From contig CAZPHH010000037.1 in the NCBI GenBank assembly GCA_964586145.1, positions 1-43,993 of the forward strand: a stretch of DNA of 43,993 nt, read 5' to 3'. The stretch comes from JAFGJQ01 sp964586145. Its GTDB lineage: Bacteria; Planctomycetota; Phycisphaerae; UBA1845. Shown here in pieces: positions 9,288 through 18,356 of the stretch. A program made the translations under genes and the position numbers. How positions within the stretch are numbered: position 1 is the first letter of the stretch; every line of letters begins with the position of its first letter. The notes under the pieces are model-generated. The model saw nothing but the letters and a program-made list of their open reading frames with translations, was not told where the DNA came from and did no database searches.

Positions 9288-10204
9288 TACTCGATGGCCC
9301 GGCGCAGACCCTCGTCAAACCGCACCTGAGGCTCAAAGCCGAGAACCTCTCCGGCCCGCCGGATGTCGGCGGTGGAGTGTTTCACGTCGCCCGGCCGCGA
9401 CTCCACGTACCGCGGTGTGATGTTCGTGCCCAGCAGTTCGTTGATCCTGGCGATGACCTGGTTGACACTCACGCACTCGCCGCAGGCCACGTTCACCACC
9501 TGCCCGTCCGTTCGTTCGGCCCGGGCGGCCAGCAGGTTGCCATGCACCACGTTGTCCACGTACGTGAAGTCGCGGGTCTGCTCGCCGTCTCCGTACACCG
9601 TGGGCGGTTCACCCCGCAAAATGGCGGTGACGAAGGCCGGTATGGCCGCGGCGTACTGGCTCTTGGGGTCCTGGCGAGGGCCGAAGACGTTGAAATAGCG
9701 GATGGAGAGCGTCTGCAGCCCGAAGCACTCGGCGAATGCCTTGCAGTAGAGCTCACCCGTAAGTTTCTGCACGGCATACGGGCTCAGGGGGACCGGCCGA
9801 AGTTCCTCGTGCTTCGGCGAAACCGTGGTGTTTCCGTAGGCGGAGCTGCTGGCGGCGTACACCACGCGCCGGCATTTCGCATCGCGGGCGGCCGAGAGCA
9901 GATGGAACGTCCCGTTGATGTTCGCATTGTGGCTGCGCTGCGGCTGTGCCACCGAGACCGGAACGGACGGAATCGCCCCCTCGTGGAAGACCACCTCGAT
10001 GTCCTGGCAGGCCCGACGGCAGTCGTCCGGGCTGCACAGGTCGCCTTCCACCAGATCAACGCGATTCAGCACGTCCGCCAGGTTCTCCCGCTTGCCCGTG
10101 CTGAAGTTGTCCAGGACGCGCACGGCGTGGCCGAGTTCCACCAGCCGCGCCGTGAGGTGCGATCCGATGAAGCCGGCGCCGCCGGTGACCAGATAGTTCG
10201 CCAT
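9266..10204 (-). CDS. NAD-dependent epimerase/dehydratase, UDP-hexose 4-epimerase type (312 aa)
   Basis: An extended short-chain dehydrogenase. The Rossmann motif TGGAGFIGSH is at residues 7-16, the serine motif AASSSAYG at 118-124 and the catalytic YAVQK (Tyr143, Lys147) follows. Family members epimerise or dehydrate nucleotide sugars. The overall pattern (NFSTGKREN, RYFNVFGPRQDP, DGEQTRDFTYVDNV) fits UDP-glucose or UDP-GlcNAc 4-epimerases of the GalE/WbpP group, but the substrate cannot be told. It probably supplies sugars for polysaccharide or glycoconjugate synthesis. The start ATG 10204 is unambiguous from the nucleotide-binding motif, and a likely promoter lies 65 bases upstream. Confidence 0.88.
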   Translation of the reverse strand: MANYLVTGGAGFIGSHLTARLVELGHAVRVLDNFSTGKRENLADVLNRVDLVEGDLCSPDDCRRACQDIEVVFHEGAIPSVPVSVAQPQRSHNANINGTFHLLSAARDAKCRRVVYAASSSAYGNTTVSPKHEELRPVPLSPYAVQKLTGELYCKAFAECFGLQTLSIRYFNVFGPRQDPKSQYAAAIPAFVTAILRGEPPTVYGDGEQTRDFTYVDNVVHGNLLAARAERTDGQVVNVACGECVSVNQVIARINELLGTNITPRYVESRPGDVKHSTADIRRAGEVLGFEPQVRFDEGLRRAIEYYRSLAG

Positions 10205-10268
10205 GATTCAGGACCCCCCGATTGCCGTTGAGCCGATTGACCGAGGCCGACAGGACGGCCGGGTTGGC

Positions 10269-10298
10269 AGTGTAGTGGATGCCGGCTTTCTTCGTCAA
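10269..10298 (-). promoter_or_regulatory. Probable sigma-70-type promoter of the epimerase gene
   Basis: On the minus strand TTGACG (10298-10293) and TACACT (10274-10269) are separated by 18 bases. They lie about 65 bases upstream of the epimerase ATG, in the gap after the preceding gene ends at 10317. Confidence 0.45.
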
Positions 10299-10316
10299 CG
10301 CGGGCGGCCGGTGTCG

Positions 10317-12818
10317 TCACTCGGAAGCGGGTGATGGCACGGGCGCCGGTGTGGACGACGTCGGCGGCGATGCGGGGGCGACCTGCTCGCCCCGCCGTTC
10401 CTTCCGGAAGACGCTGTCGCGGATGTGGGCATCCACCGCGTCGCCGACCTCGATCCGCACGTCCCAGGCGTCCGCAGGAAACCGCACGGCACCCTCCACC
10501 GTCTCGAATTGCACGTCGAACGAGACGGGAGCGTCTGCCCCCTCGGGCGTGACGGGCGTCACGGCCACAACCTTCACGTCGTCGAGCATCCGGACCGGGT
10601 GGGTCAGACGGTAGGCGCCCAGGAACAGTCCATAGACCGTTGCGGCAACCGCCGCCAGCGTAAGAAATGTGCCCACTACCCAGCGAAGCGGCCGGGTCTT
10701 GAAACCGCGCTTCATGGTCAGCGGGAAGTTGAAGAACAGGTCGAACACGAAGTGTTCCAGCAGCCCGCCGCTTTCGCCGAAGACCGGCACCACGTGTGTC
10801 AGGTTCTTCGCCCAGCGGCCGGCCAGGAACCGGGCAAGCGCTGGATCGTGGGCGACCATCTGCAGCGGAAATGCCAGGTAGCCGATGACGTGCAGAAACG
10901 AGACGGGGGCGGCGATGTAGTAGTTGCGGACGTCCCGCTCCCGGATCATCAGGTACAGGACAAACAGACCCCGGGCAATCGAACCGGGCGAGATCGGTGA
11001 TCCCTGAATGACGATCGCCACCGCCGTGCCGGCGGCCACGGCCTTGCCCCAGTCCAGCCCGTGCATCCTGTACAAGTAGGCTCCCGTCGCCACCCCGGCG
11101 ATGACCATGACGATCTGCGTGATGGGGACCGTACACAGGTGAACGGCCAGGCAGCGCAGGTACTTCTGGATGAATGGGTCCTTGATTTGGCTTGCGATGT
11201 GCTCCGCCTCGGCGTCCGTGAGCATGCCCTCGCGCCGCCCCGCTTCCACCTCGCCCAGCAGCCATTGTTCGCGGAACGACGGCACGCGCAGGAACTGGTA
11301 CACGAAGCCCACGGCGTTGCGCACGCACTCGCGGGCAAAGGCCCATTCCGTCAGGAACCGATGCCACCGTGGCGGCATCCAGCCGCACAGGATGCGCTGC
11401 AGCCAGTACCGAACCGGCCGGTGCACGAGCTTCCGCAGCCGCGCGTCGCACCCGCGGCCCTTGCGATGCCAGATCACCAGGGTCTCGATCCGCGCGCCCC
11501 GCATGGCCCGCCACAGATAGCGCCCGCTCGTCAGGCAACGTTTCAGATGGGTGCGACGGACGGTCGAGCCCCACAGCTTCACAACCGTCGCGCCCAAGAA
11601 CGGGATCAAGGCAAGGCAATACAGCAGTGGGAACAACACCCGGCCCCGTCGCAGTCGCGCCGCGTGTTCCTCGTCCAGCCGCCCCAGGTGCTGCCAGCCG
11701 GTGATGATGCCGTCTTTCACGGACCGCCGCAGGCTCCCGTCCGTCAGCAGCCGCAACCGATGGTGGGTCAGATCGGGCAGGGAGGCGCGATGGGCCGCCT
11801 CCGCCTGCCGCAGCTCGTCCATGGCCGGCTGCAGGTCCGCGAAGGACTCCCGGTGCGCGTCCAGGAACTCCTCCAGCCGAGCGGGGTCGCTGCGATCGAA
11901 CTGCACAACGCGGCCCTGGGCCAGACCCCGCAGAATGAGCCAGACATCGGCGGGGCTCATCGGCGCGAACGGCAGCAGGGCCAGCCCCGCCCGGAAGTCC
12001 ACCGCGGTCAGGCCGGCCTTGGGGAACGCACCGGCGGCCAATCGCTTCAGGGCGTTGGGTTGACTCTTGCAGGTCCACCACTCGTACTGGCGCGCGAGCT
12101 CGCCGGCCCCCATTTCGTGCAGCAGGCGGACCAGCTCACGCATAAACAGCTTCTTGTGAACGTACTCCGGCGAATTGTGGTCCGCCGGCGGATCGCCCTG
12201 GAACGCCCACCGGCCGAAGAGGTCTTCGTCCACCTCGAACTTCCAGATCCGCCCGTCGATCCACTCGTTGATCTCGCCGAAGCTGTGCAGTTCTTCGTCG
12301 TAGAACGTGGCGTATGTGTCGCAGACGGCCGTCGCTTCGCCGAATCGCAGCCCGGCGGCCCGGCGGATCAGCTTCTGCCACAACACGCCCACACGCACGC
12401 CGGCCGGGTTCGCCTGGGCCGCAAACGGGCCCTGATACGCCAGAAAGTACAGGAAATCGCGAAACAGCCGGGCGAAGCCCGAGGGTGGTCGAAGGACCTT
12501 GATGGCGTATTGCCGACCCGCCTCCAGCCCGGCGATGGGTCCCTCGTCGGTGTGGACTTCCAGCAGTCGGACCTTGTACACCTGGCCCGCAAAGCCCCCG
12601 CCGACAAATCGCTCAATCTCCACCACCATCCGCCCCGCATGGGCCGGCAGGACGCCGGTGATGGCGTATTCCAGGCGGTCGCCCGGAGCGTGGGCGGTCC
12701 GCCGGAACGGGCGGACCAGGCCGCATTCACCGAACTCCTGTTCAAGCTCCTTCGCGAATGAAGGCGGACCCGCGGGGGTCATCCGATCGGGCTGAAGCTG
12801 AGTTGCCAGGTCCGTCAT
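10317..12818 (-). CDS. Membrane protein with kinase-like N-lobe (833 aa, unknown function)
   Basis: The N-terminal part resembles a protein kinase N-lobe: a glycine-rich loop FVGGGFAGQVYKV (71-83) and an AIK motif with Lys107. Further on, VDFRAG (Asp274) sits where a DFG motif might be, but I find no HRD motif; the catalytic-loop position reads CKSQPNALKR. It is therefore probably a pseudokinase or a very divergent kinase. The C-terminal half holds about five hydrophobic segments, for example LLYCLALIPFLGATVV and ITQIVMVIAGVATGAYLY, and ends in a Pro/Ser-rich tail. The ATG at 12818 is chosen over a TTG at 12890, since the extra 24 residues are Arg/Gly/Pro-rich and lack a ribosome site; the start is uncertain. 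Confidence 0.65.
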   Translation of the reverse strand: MTDLATQLQPDRMTPAGPPSFAKELEQEFGECGLVRPFRRTAHAPGDRLEYAITGVLPAHAGRMVVEIERFVGGGFAGQVYKVRLLEVHTDEGPIAGLEAGRQYAIKVLRPPSGFARLFRDFLYFLAYQGPFAAQANPAGVRVGVLWQKLIRRAAGLRFGEATAVCDTYATFYDEELHSFGEINEWIDGRIWKFEVDEDLFGRWAFQGDPPADHNSPEYVHKKLFMRELVRLLHEMGAGELARQYEWWTCKSQPNALKRLAAGAFPKAGLTAVDFRAGLALLPFAPMSPADVWLILRGLAQGRVVQFDRSDPARLEEFLDAHRESFADLQPAMDELRQAEAAHRASLPDLTHHRLRLLTDGSLRRSVKDGIITGWQHLGRLDEEHAARLRRGRVLFPLLYCLALIPFLGATVVKLWGSTVRRTHLKRCLTSGRYLWRAMRGARIETLVIWHRKGRGCDARLRKLVHRPVRYWLQRILCGWMPPRWHRFLTEWAFARECVRNAVGFVYQFLRVPSFREQWLLGEVEAGRREGMLTDAEAEHIASQIKDPFIQKYLRCLAVHLCTVPITQIVMVIAGVATGAYLYRMHGLDWGKAVAAGTAVAIVIQGSPISPGSIARGLFVLYLMIRERDVRNYYIAAPVSFLHVIGYLAFPLQMVAHDPALARFLAGRWAKNLTHVVPVFGESGGLLEHFVFDLFFNFPLTMKRGFKTRPLRWVVGTFLTLAAVAATVYGLFLGAYRLTHPVRMLDDVKVVAVTPVTPEGADAPVSFDVQFETVEGAVRFPADAWDVRIEVGDAVDAHIRDSVFRKERRGEQVAPASPPTSSTPAPVPSPASE

Positions 12819-12906
12819 TCGTGCGTCATCCGGCCCGGACCGACCGCCCGGGAGCCCGGGAATGATCCGGGAACGCCGGTGGAGCGTCAATCCGGGGTGG
12901 GTACAG

Positions 12907-13188
12907 TCAGGGCTTTCCGGGGTTATCGGCCGTTTTGAGCCAGTCCTGAATGTGGCGGGCCAGGATCTGAGGATCGCGGCGGGCGAGGATGTGCTCCGCC
13001 AGGGCGGGCGGGACGTTCAGGTTGGTCATGGCCGTCTGCACCCGCCTCCAGAGCTGATCGCGCTTGCGATCGGAGCTTTCCAGGTAGAGATCGGTGACCA
13101 GTTCCTGGAGCCTGTTGAGCATGATGGTGTCACGCTGGTCGTAATACCGCTCCACGATCTTCCGCTGGTAGTTTGACATTTCAGGCAT
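12907..13188 (-). CDS. Small conserved-looking hypothetical protein (93 aa)
   Basis: A soluble, highly charged, probably all-helical protein opening MPEMSNYQRKIVERYYDQRD, with no signal peptide or membrane segment and no cysteine. Codon and residue composition look like a true gene. The function is unknown. GAGG lies ten bases before ATG 13188; a second ATG at 13179 is possible. It sits between the aldehyde dehydrogenase gene and the kinase-like gene, all on the same strand, with gaps of 45 and 88 bp. Confidence 0.65.
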   Translation of the reverse strand: MPEMSNYQRKIVERYYDQRDTIMLNRLQELVTDLYLESSDRKRDQLWRRVQTAMTNLNVPPALAEHILARRDPQILARHIQDWLKTADNPGKP

Positions 13189-13233
13189 AACGATTGTGCC
13201 TCATTCCTGCGGACGGCGCGCCGCGAGCCGGTC

Positions 13234-14715
13234 TCAATCCGGCGTCTCCCCCACCCGGTTGAGCACCATCAGCCGCAGCTCGGTCATGTGCTCAATGGCG
13301 AAACGCACGCCCTCGCGCCCCAGACCGCTGTCCTTAACCCCGCCGTACGGCATCGAATCGACGCGGAACGACGGCACGTCATTCACCACCACGCCGCCCA
13401 CTTCCAGCTCATCGAACGCAAAGAACGCCGAGTGCAGGTTCTGAGTAAACACGCCGGCCTGCAGCCCGTAGACGCTGCGGTTCACCCGACGGCACGCGGC
13501 CTCGAACGACGTGAACGGCTCCACCGTGGCCACGGGGCCGAACACCTCGTGGCAGGCAAGCGGCTCGTCGTCCGGCACGGCCTCGACGAAGGTCGCCTCG
13601 TGGAACGGGCCGTTTCGGCGGCCGCCGCAGAGCACCCGCGCCCCCCGGTCGACGGCCCGCTGCACCCACGATTCTACCCGCCGGGCGTCGGCTTCGGTGA
13701 TCAGCGGACCCAGGAAGGTGTCTTCACGGAGCGGATCGCCGGCCTTGAGCTTCTGCGCCGCGGCGATCAGCTTCTGTTTGAACGGCTCGTAAATGTCTGC
13801 GTGAATGAGCACCCTCTGCACACTGATGCACGACTGTCCGGACTGATAGAACGCACCCAGGATGATTCGCTGCACGGCAAAATCCTGGTTCACATCGCGA
13901 TCCACGATGCAGGCTGCGTTGCCGCCCAACTCCAACACCACGTGCTTCCTGCCGGCCCGGGCTTTGAGCGCCCAGCCCACCTCGGCGGACCCGGTGAACG
14001 ACAACAGCTTCAGTCGATCATCCGTAGTGAAGGCGTCCGCCCCGTCGCGGCTGCACGGGAGGATGCTGAAGCCCTCTTTCGGCCACTCTGTCTCGGCAAG
14101 GACTTCGCCGAGAATCAGCGCGCTGACCGGCGTGGCGGATGCGGGCTTGAGCACCCAGGGACAGCCCGCGGCGATGGCCGGCCCGATCTTGTGGGCCACC
14201 AGGTTCAGCGGGAAGTTGAACGGGGCGATCAGCGAGCACGGTCCGACGGGGACGCGCCGCCAGATGCCCCGATACCCCTCGGCTCGGGGCGAGATGTCCA
14301 GCGGTACGTACTCGCCGCCGATGCGCGTCGCCTCTTCTGCGGCGATCCGGAATGTGTCCACCGCCCGGCCTACCTCGCCTCGCGCGTCCCGAATGGGCTT
14401 GCCGGCCTCCACGGCCAGGACGCGGGCAAACTCCTCGCTGCGCTCGGAGATACGTCCGGCGACGTGGGTCAGGACGGCCGCCCGGGCGTGGGACGGCAGC
14501 CGGCGGCAGCGTTGCGAAGCCTCTGCCGCCGCCGCAATGGCGCCGTCAATCGCCGCGGCGTCCGCCCGGGCCACGCGCACCGCGGGTTCGCCCGTGTACT
14601 TGTTCGTCACCACCAGGTCGCGATTCGGTGCGACCGGGTGTCCGGCGAGATAGCAGGGATACACGTCGCGAAGCATGGCTTTGTTCGGAAACGGAAAGCG
14701 GATCCCGCGTGGCAT
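13234..14715 (-). CDS. NAD(P)-dependent aldehyde dehydrogenase (493 aa)
   Basis: A full-length member of the aldehyde dehydrogenase superfamily (about 480-500 residues usual), oxidising an aldehyde to a carboxylate through a thioester on cysteine. Visible: Asn167 in PFNFPLN, Lys190 in WVLKPA, the cofactor loop FTGSAEVG (240-247), general base Glu262 in LELGGN and nucleophile Cys296 in SGQSCISVQR. The C-terminal EVFGPVATVEPF and MPYGGVKDSGLGREG motifs are also present. The substrate is not evident; succinate-semialdehyde, lactaldehyde or phosphonoacetaldehyde-type enzymes are all possible. The ATG at 14715 has only a weak ribosome site, so a slightly later start is possible. Confidence 0.9.
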   Translation of the reverse strand: MPRGIRFPFPNKAMLRDVYPCYLAGHPVAPNRDLVVTNKYTGEPAVRVARADAAAIDGAIAAAAEASQRCRRLPSHARAAVLTHVAGRISERSEEFARVLAVEAGKPIRDARGEVGRAVDTFRIAAEEATRIGGEYVPLDISPRAEGYRGIWRRVPVGPCSLIAPFNFPLNLVAHKIGPAIAAGCPWVLKPASATPVSALILGEVLAETEWPKEGFSILPCSRDGADAFTTDDRLKLLSFTGSAEVGWALKARAGRKHVVLELGGNAACIVDRDVNQDFAVQRIILGAFYQSGQSCISVQRVLIHADIYEPFKQKLIAAAQKLKAGDPLREDTFLGPLITEADARRVESWVQRAVDRGARVLCGGRRNGPFHEATFVEAVPDDEPLACHEVFGPVATVEPFTSFEAACRRVNRSVYGLQAGVFTQNLHSAFFAFDELEVGGVVVNDVPSFRVDSMPYGGVKDSGLGREGVRFAIEHMTELRLMVLNRVGETPD

Positions 14716-14739
14716 CCGACCGGCGGAACACGGGTCGGT

Positions 14740-15585
14740 TCAGGGAGCGGTGCTCACGTCGTCAATCTCATTCAGGTCCCAGTCGATTGCCAGTCGGGCG
14801 CGAAGGCCTCGCTCCCACCCGGCGTGCAGATCTCCAAACAGGTAGTTCGTGCCCCCGCTGTGGCGATCCGAGAAGCGATTGCCGTTATACCCCATCGAAC
14901 CGGCCGTGTTCGCCTCGCCGGCGTCGATGTAGCTGCAGTCATCGCCCTGCTTGGTGCAAGACTCGCACGTGCTGCCGGAACAGTCCCCGTCGCCGCGCTC
15001 CGACTGTTCGTTGGCATCGCCGAGGATCGGCTTCTTCGGGTTCAGTCCCGTGCGGTCGCCGCTGCCGTACGGGGAGGGTCCGGATGCATAGGTTCCGTCC
15101 GGATTCCGCTCGATCCGCCCGCCGCCCCAGAAGGGCAGGTAGGCCCGGTAGTGCCCGCTGTTCGCGCCTTTCTCTTTCGAGCTTGAGCAGATGTAATACT
15201 CGTTCCAGCGACGCGCCTCGATGTTCCGCTGGGCGGGAAAGTTCGGCGGGCACGACTCATCCCGAATGGTGAGCGGCTCGTTGTAGACGAACGCGAAGAG
15301 GAGTTCGGCCCATCCGTACCGGATGCGCACGTTGTCATCCGCCCGGTCACTGTTGAGGATCCATTCCGCCGGGGGCAACTGGTCCCGGTACAGGTTCTCG
15401 TACGCGGCCAGAGCATTGCCGAACTCCTTGAGCCGAGCCTGGCAGTGCGTGGACTTCGCCTGCTCCCGGGCCCGGCTCAGCGAAGGCATCATGATGGAGA
15501 TGAGCAGGCTGATGATGGCAATGACGGTCAGCAGCTCAATCAGGGTGAAGCCGCGGTGTTCGGCGGACGCAGAGCGGGGCGGCAT
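14740..15585 (-). CDS. Prepilin-like protein with N-methylation motif (281 aa)
   Basis: A type IV prepilin/pseudopilin N-terminus: a short basic leader, then the cleavage site G-FTLIELL followed by a hydrophobic helix (VIAIISLLISIMMPSL). A prepilin peptidase would cut before the phenylalanine and methylate it. The C-terminal part carries RHSGGTNYLFGDLHAGW, matching the H-X9-D pattern of the planctomycete/lentisphaera prepilin family, with Leu in place of the usual Gly after Asp. A Cys-rich loop lies just before it. The ATG at 15585 has a perfect AGGAGG (15598-15593) seven bases upstream, so the in-frame TTG at 15591 is too close. No other pilus gene is nearby, as is usual for this orphan family. 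Confidence 0.85.
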   Translation of the reverse strand: MPPRSASAEHRGFTLIELLTVIAIISLLISIMMPSLSRAREQAKSTHCQARLKEFGNALAAYENLYRDQLPPAEWILNSDRADDNVRIRYGWAELLFAFVYNEPLTIRDESCPPNFPAQRNIEARRWNEYYICSSSKEKGANSGHYRAYLPFWGGGRIERNPDGTYASGPSPYGSGDRTGLNPKKPILGDANEQSERGDGDCSGSTCESCTKQGDDCSYIDAGEANTAGSMGYNGNRFSDRHSGGTNYLFGDLHAGWERGLRARLAIDWDLNEIDDVSTAP

Positions 15586-15729
15586 GGACAAACCTCCTGG
15601 GGATCGGCCGCGGTTCCTCTCGAAGCCGCTTCAAAGCGGCGTCCCCTCGCCCACCGGATTATACCGTCCCACCAGGGTTGATTCCAACACGTCGTTCAAC
15701 ACGAGGTTGCGGTGTCGCCCGCGGCCTCC

Positions 15730-16302
15730 TCACGACGCCGGTCGGCGGATCCAGCCCCAGAACTCCCGATTGCCCTTTGCGCCGCGGAGAGGGCATTCGA
15801 CCGTGGCATCGAGAGTGATGCCGGCCCGAGCCAGGCGGGCCGTCATCTCGGCCAGGGTTTCCTCCAACCGATCGTGCGGCAGCACGCCTCCGCGCAGGCG
15901 ACTGGCAGGCGCTTCGTACTGGGGCTTGATGAGGGTCAGAACCTCACCGGGCGGGCTCAGCAGCGTCAGGGCGTGCGGCAGAATGAGATGCTGCCGGGTC
16001 CAGGCCACGTCAACGGTAACCAGCGTGACGGGCTCGGGCAACTCGACGTGGAGCGCGTTGGTTCGTTCCAGAACCACAACGCGCTCGTCCCGCCGAAGGG
16101 GCCAGGCGAGGGCGCCGTACCCCGTATCCACGGCATAGACCCGGGCCGCTTCCCGCCGGAGCAGGCAATCCACGAACCCGCCCACGTTGCTGCCGAGATC
16201 CGCACAGGTTCGTCCCGAAACGACGGCGTTGAATTGATCCAGGGCGAACGCCAGCTTCTCGCCCCCGCGTGATACGTAGGATCGGCCGGTCGAGCCACCC
16301 AT
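15730..16302 (-). CDS. TlyA/FtsJ-like rRNA methyltransferase without S4 domain (190 aa)
   Basis: The sequence follows the methyltransferase half of TlyA (2'-O-methylation of cytidines in 16S/23S rRNA): SYVSRGGEKLAFALD at the N-terminus, SAM-binding DLGSNVGGFVD, then VYAVDTGYGALAWPLRRDERVVVLERTNA in pieces typical of the family. Candidate K-D-K-E residues are seen in RGGEKLA, TVDVAW, TLIKPQYE and NREFWGW. The N-terminal S4 RNA-binding domain of standard TlyA (about 60 residues) is missing, and the usual GASTGG is replaced by GSNVGG. The ATG at 16302 follows AGAGAGAGG at nine bases; in-frame starts at 16308 and 16332 are less well placed. It lies directly downstream of the rpsT terminator. Confidence 0.75.
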   Translation of the reverse strand: MGGSTGRSYVSRGGEKLAFALDQFNAVVSGRTCADLGSNVGGFVDCLLRREAARVYAVDTGYGALAWPLRRDERVVVLERTNALHVELPEPVTLVTVDVAWTRQHLILPHALTLLSPPGEVLTLIKPQYEAPASRLRGGVLPHDRLEETLAEMTARLARAGITLDATVECPLRGAKGNREFWGWIRRPAS

Positions 16303-16333
16303 GACCATCCGCCTCTCTCTCGAGCCGCGCATG

Positions 16334-16365
16334 AAAAACGTGGGCTCCGCCTGGCGCAGCCCACG
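16334..16365 (-). terminator. Intrinsic terminator after rpsT
   Basis: Read on the minus strand, CGTGGGCT (16365-16358) pairs perfectly with AGCCCACG (16346-16339) and is followed at once by five Ts (16338-16334). It lies 25 bases past the rpsT stop codon and is the clearest Rho-independent terminator in the window. Confidence 0.85.
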
Positions 16366-16390
16366 CGTGATCTTCTGCGCGGAACGGCCG

Positions 16391-16669
16391 TCAGGCGCCC
16401 GCGGCGGCCTGCATCCGGTTGATCGCCCGAGCGAGCCTGGACTTCCTGCGGGCCGCCGCGTTCTTGTGCAGCGTGCCCTTGGCCGCGGTCTGGTCGATGC
16501 GCTTCGTCACCTTTCGAAGCAGCGACTGGGCCTCCTCGACCTTCTTGTCGTGGATGGCGTCGTCCAGCTTGCGAATTTCCGTTTTCAGCGCGGATTTCCG
16601 CGCCCGATTGCGGGCCCGCCGCGTCTGGTTCTGGCGAATCCGTTTCTTCGCCGACAGGGAATGCGCCAC
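16391..16669 (-). CDS. rpsT: 30S ribosomal protein S20 (92 aa)
   Basis: A small, very basic, all-helical protein of normal S20 length that binds 16S rRNA early in 30S assembly. The opening AHSLSAKKRIRQNQTRR, the middle LRKVTKRIDQTAAKGTLHKN and the ending AARRKSRLARAINRM are diagnostic. The start is GTG at 16669, with AGGAG upstream at good spacing. The gene has its own intrinsic terminator just downstream. In the upstream gap a GGAGGC/GCCTCC stem can form, which might be part of a leader. S20 is autoregulated in some bacteria, but nothing here proves it. Confidence 0.97.
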   Translation of the reverse strand: MAHSLSAKKRIRQNQTRRARNRARKSALKTEIRKLDDAIHDKKVEEAQSLLRKVTKRIDQTAAKGTLHKNAAARRKSRLARAINRMQAAAGA

Positions 16670-16780
16670 GTGAATGATCTCCTGCTGTATCCACCCTCGA
16701 ATCCCGGTCCGGAGCCGGAGGCGACGGGCCTCCGCCGGGCCGACGGTCCTCCCGCCGGCATCGCCCCGGGACGCGGGGCC

Positions 16781-18247
16781 CTATCCATTTCGCAGACCCT
16801 CGATTCTACCACGAACGTCCCGGTAGTTGTAGTCCACCTGGAGGAGGGTCCCGAAGGTCTTCAAGGCCGCCTCGGCCTGCCCGGCGTCCCCCTGGGCGCG
16901 GCCCAGCCAGTACAGGAGGTCCTTGGCGACGGTATCGTCCGATAGCTCGTACTGGGATCGCCCCTCTTCCAGCGTCGCGATGGCCTCGGCGTGGTAGCCC
17001 TTCTCGTAGAAGCAGCGTCCCAGGTGCAGCAGGCTGGGGACCCGCACCTTCGGCTCCCCCCGGGCGGCCTGGAAGTGCGGGATCGCCTCGTCGTACATTC
17101 GTCCCGAGAACAGCCGCATGCCGTATTCGTACCGGATGCGCAGGTCTGTGGGGTATTTTTCCACCCGCTCCTTGAAAACGCCAATCTCGAACTGCAACTG
17201 CTTGATCCGGGCCTGCTTCACCTGGTCGCGGTCCCCGGACTCCCGGGCCGTTCGGACCCGCCGGGCGAATTGCCGCATGCGAATGTCATCCGCCCGCAGT
17301 TTGTAGCGATAGTCGCCCGACGTCTCGCATTGCTGCAGCAAGACAGCGATCGCACGCTTCTCGTCTGGCTCATAATCACGCCGGCAGAGCAGGTCCACCA
17401 GCGTCATGACCTTGCCGGCCACGCCTGGGTTCTTCCCCAGATCCTTCTCGGCCGCGGCGATCAACTGATCCAGGCGATCGTCCGACTGCACCATCCGCTC
17501 GCGATCATGGACCTCCTTCTGCTGCTCCGCGTCGACCATGCTCTCCTTGAAGGAGTCCGCCGTCTGGTACTGCCCCTTCAGAATCGTCAGCTTGGTGGAC
17601 AAGTCGCGCATCACATTGTCCAGCGACAAGTCCTTGGGACTCAGGTGTTTCTGAATGCTGAGGGCGTCCAGGGCTCGCTCATATGCTTGAACCGCCAGCG
17701 CGGTCTCGTTGCGCGTCTGAGCGCGGTCCCCCAACCCCTCGTACACCTCCTTCAGCAGGGCGAACTTCCTGGCGTTCGGCTTCTTCTCCGCTTCCAGCGC
17801 TTCCCGGTACACCGGGCCGATCCACATGACCACGTCTTCGCACCGGGCCTTGTCCGCGTTCCGGAGAATGCCTTCCATGTACGAAACGTTCGCCTGATCG
17901 TGCGCCCAGAGCCATTCGGCGTTCAGCATCGCCCGGATCGGGTCTCTCCCCGTCATGGAATACTTCATCGAATCCATGATGCCCGGCTTCTTCCCGCCCG
18001 CCTGACGCCGGGCCAGAGCCGCCACGCGAAGCGGCTGGTGCGCCTCTTCAATCGCCTCCGGCCAGAACTCCAGCCCGTCCACGTAGCACTTGATCGCATA
18101 GTCGTAGTTGCGCTGGTCAAAGAGTTGCTTGGCCCGAGTGAACCACTTGCGGGCCTTGGCCTTGTCGGCGTCCGGCGTGACATGCCGGGCGTTGGGGTCC
18201 GGCTTCTCCCCGCGTGCGCTGCCCTTGCCTTGCTCGTTCTCAGCCAT
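16781..18247 (-). CDS. TPR-repeat protein (488 aa)
   Basis: A soluble, charged, fully helical protein with several tetratricopeptide-like units: ARKWFTRAKQLFDQRNYDYA near residue 35, EYGMRLFSGRMYDEAIPHFQ and LLHLGRCFYEKGYHAEAIAT in the C-terminal third, then LLYWLGRAQGDAGQAEAALK. TPRs bind partner proteins. No enzymatic motif, signal peptide or membrane segment is visible. The ATG at 18247 (MAENEQGKG) is preferred over an upstream frame to 18307 that is not protein-like. It is transcribed divergently from def-fmt and has a strong promoter with a perfect TTGACA at about 18.4 kb. The function is unknown; a planctomycete-conserved scaffold is a guess. Confidence 0.75.
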   Translation of the reverse strand: MAENEQGKGSARGEKPDPNARHVTPDADKAKARKWFTRAKQLFDQRNYDYAIKCYVDGLEFWPEAIEEAHQPLRVAALARRQAGGKKPGIMDSMKYSMTGRDPIRAMLNAEWLWAHDQANVSYMEGILRNADKARCEDVVMWIGPVYREALEAEKKPNARKFALLKEVYEGLGDRAQTRNETALAVQAYERALDALSIQKHLSPKDLSLDNVMRDLSTKLTILKGQYQTADSFKESMVDAEQQKEVHDRERMVQSDDRLDQLIAAAEKDLGKNPGVAGKVMTLVDLLCRRDYEPDEKRAIAVLLQQCETSGDYRYKLRADDIRMRQFARRVRTARESGDRDQVKQARIKQLQFEIGVFKERVEKYPTDLRIRYEYGMRLFSGRMYDEAIPHFQAARGEPKVRVPSLLHLGRCFYEKGYHAEAIATLEEGRSQYELSDDTVAKDLLYWLGRAQGDAGQAEAALKTFGTLLQVDYNYRDVRGRIEGLRNG

Positions 18248-18356
18248 TGCGGTTCCCGCAGACGCGAAGGGCGATGACTCCCGTGCCGCGCCCCGACGGC
18301 AATACAATCCGCCAGGGCCGTTCCGACAGAAGCAACCGCCGATTTCCTCCCGTCGT

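Noticed and set aside
10066..12761. Long open frames on both strands overlapping the kinase-like gene (about 670 and 566 codons)
   Set aside because: Arg/Pro/Gly-rich shadow frames caused by high GC; the 833-aa frame has membrane helices and kinase-like motifs, they have none.
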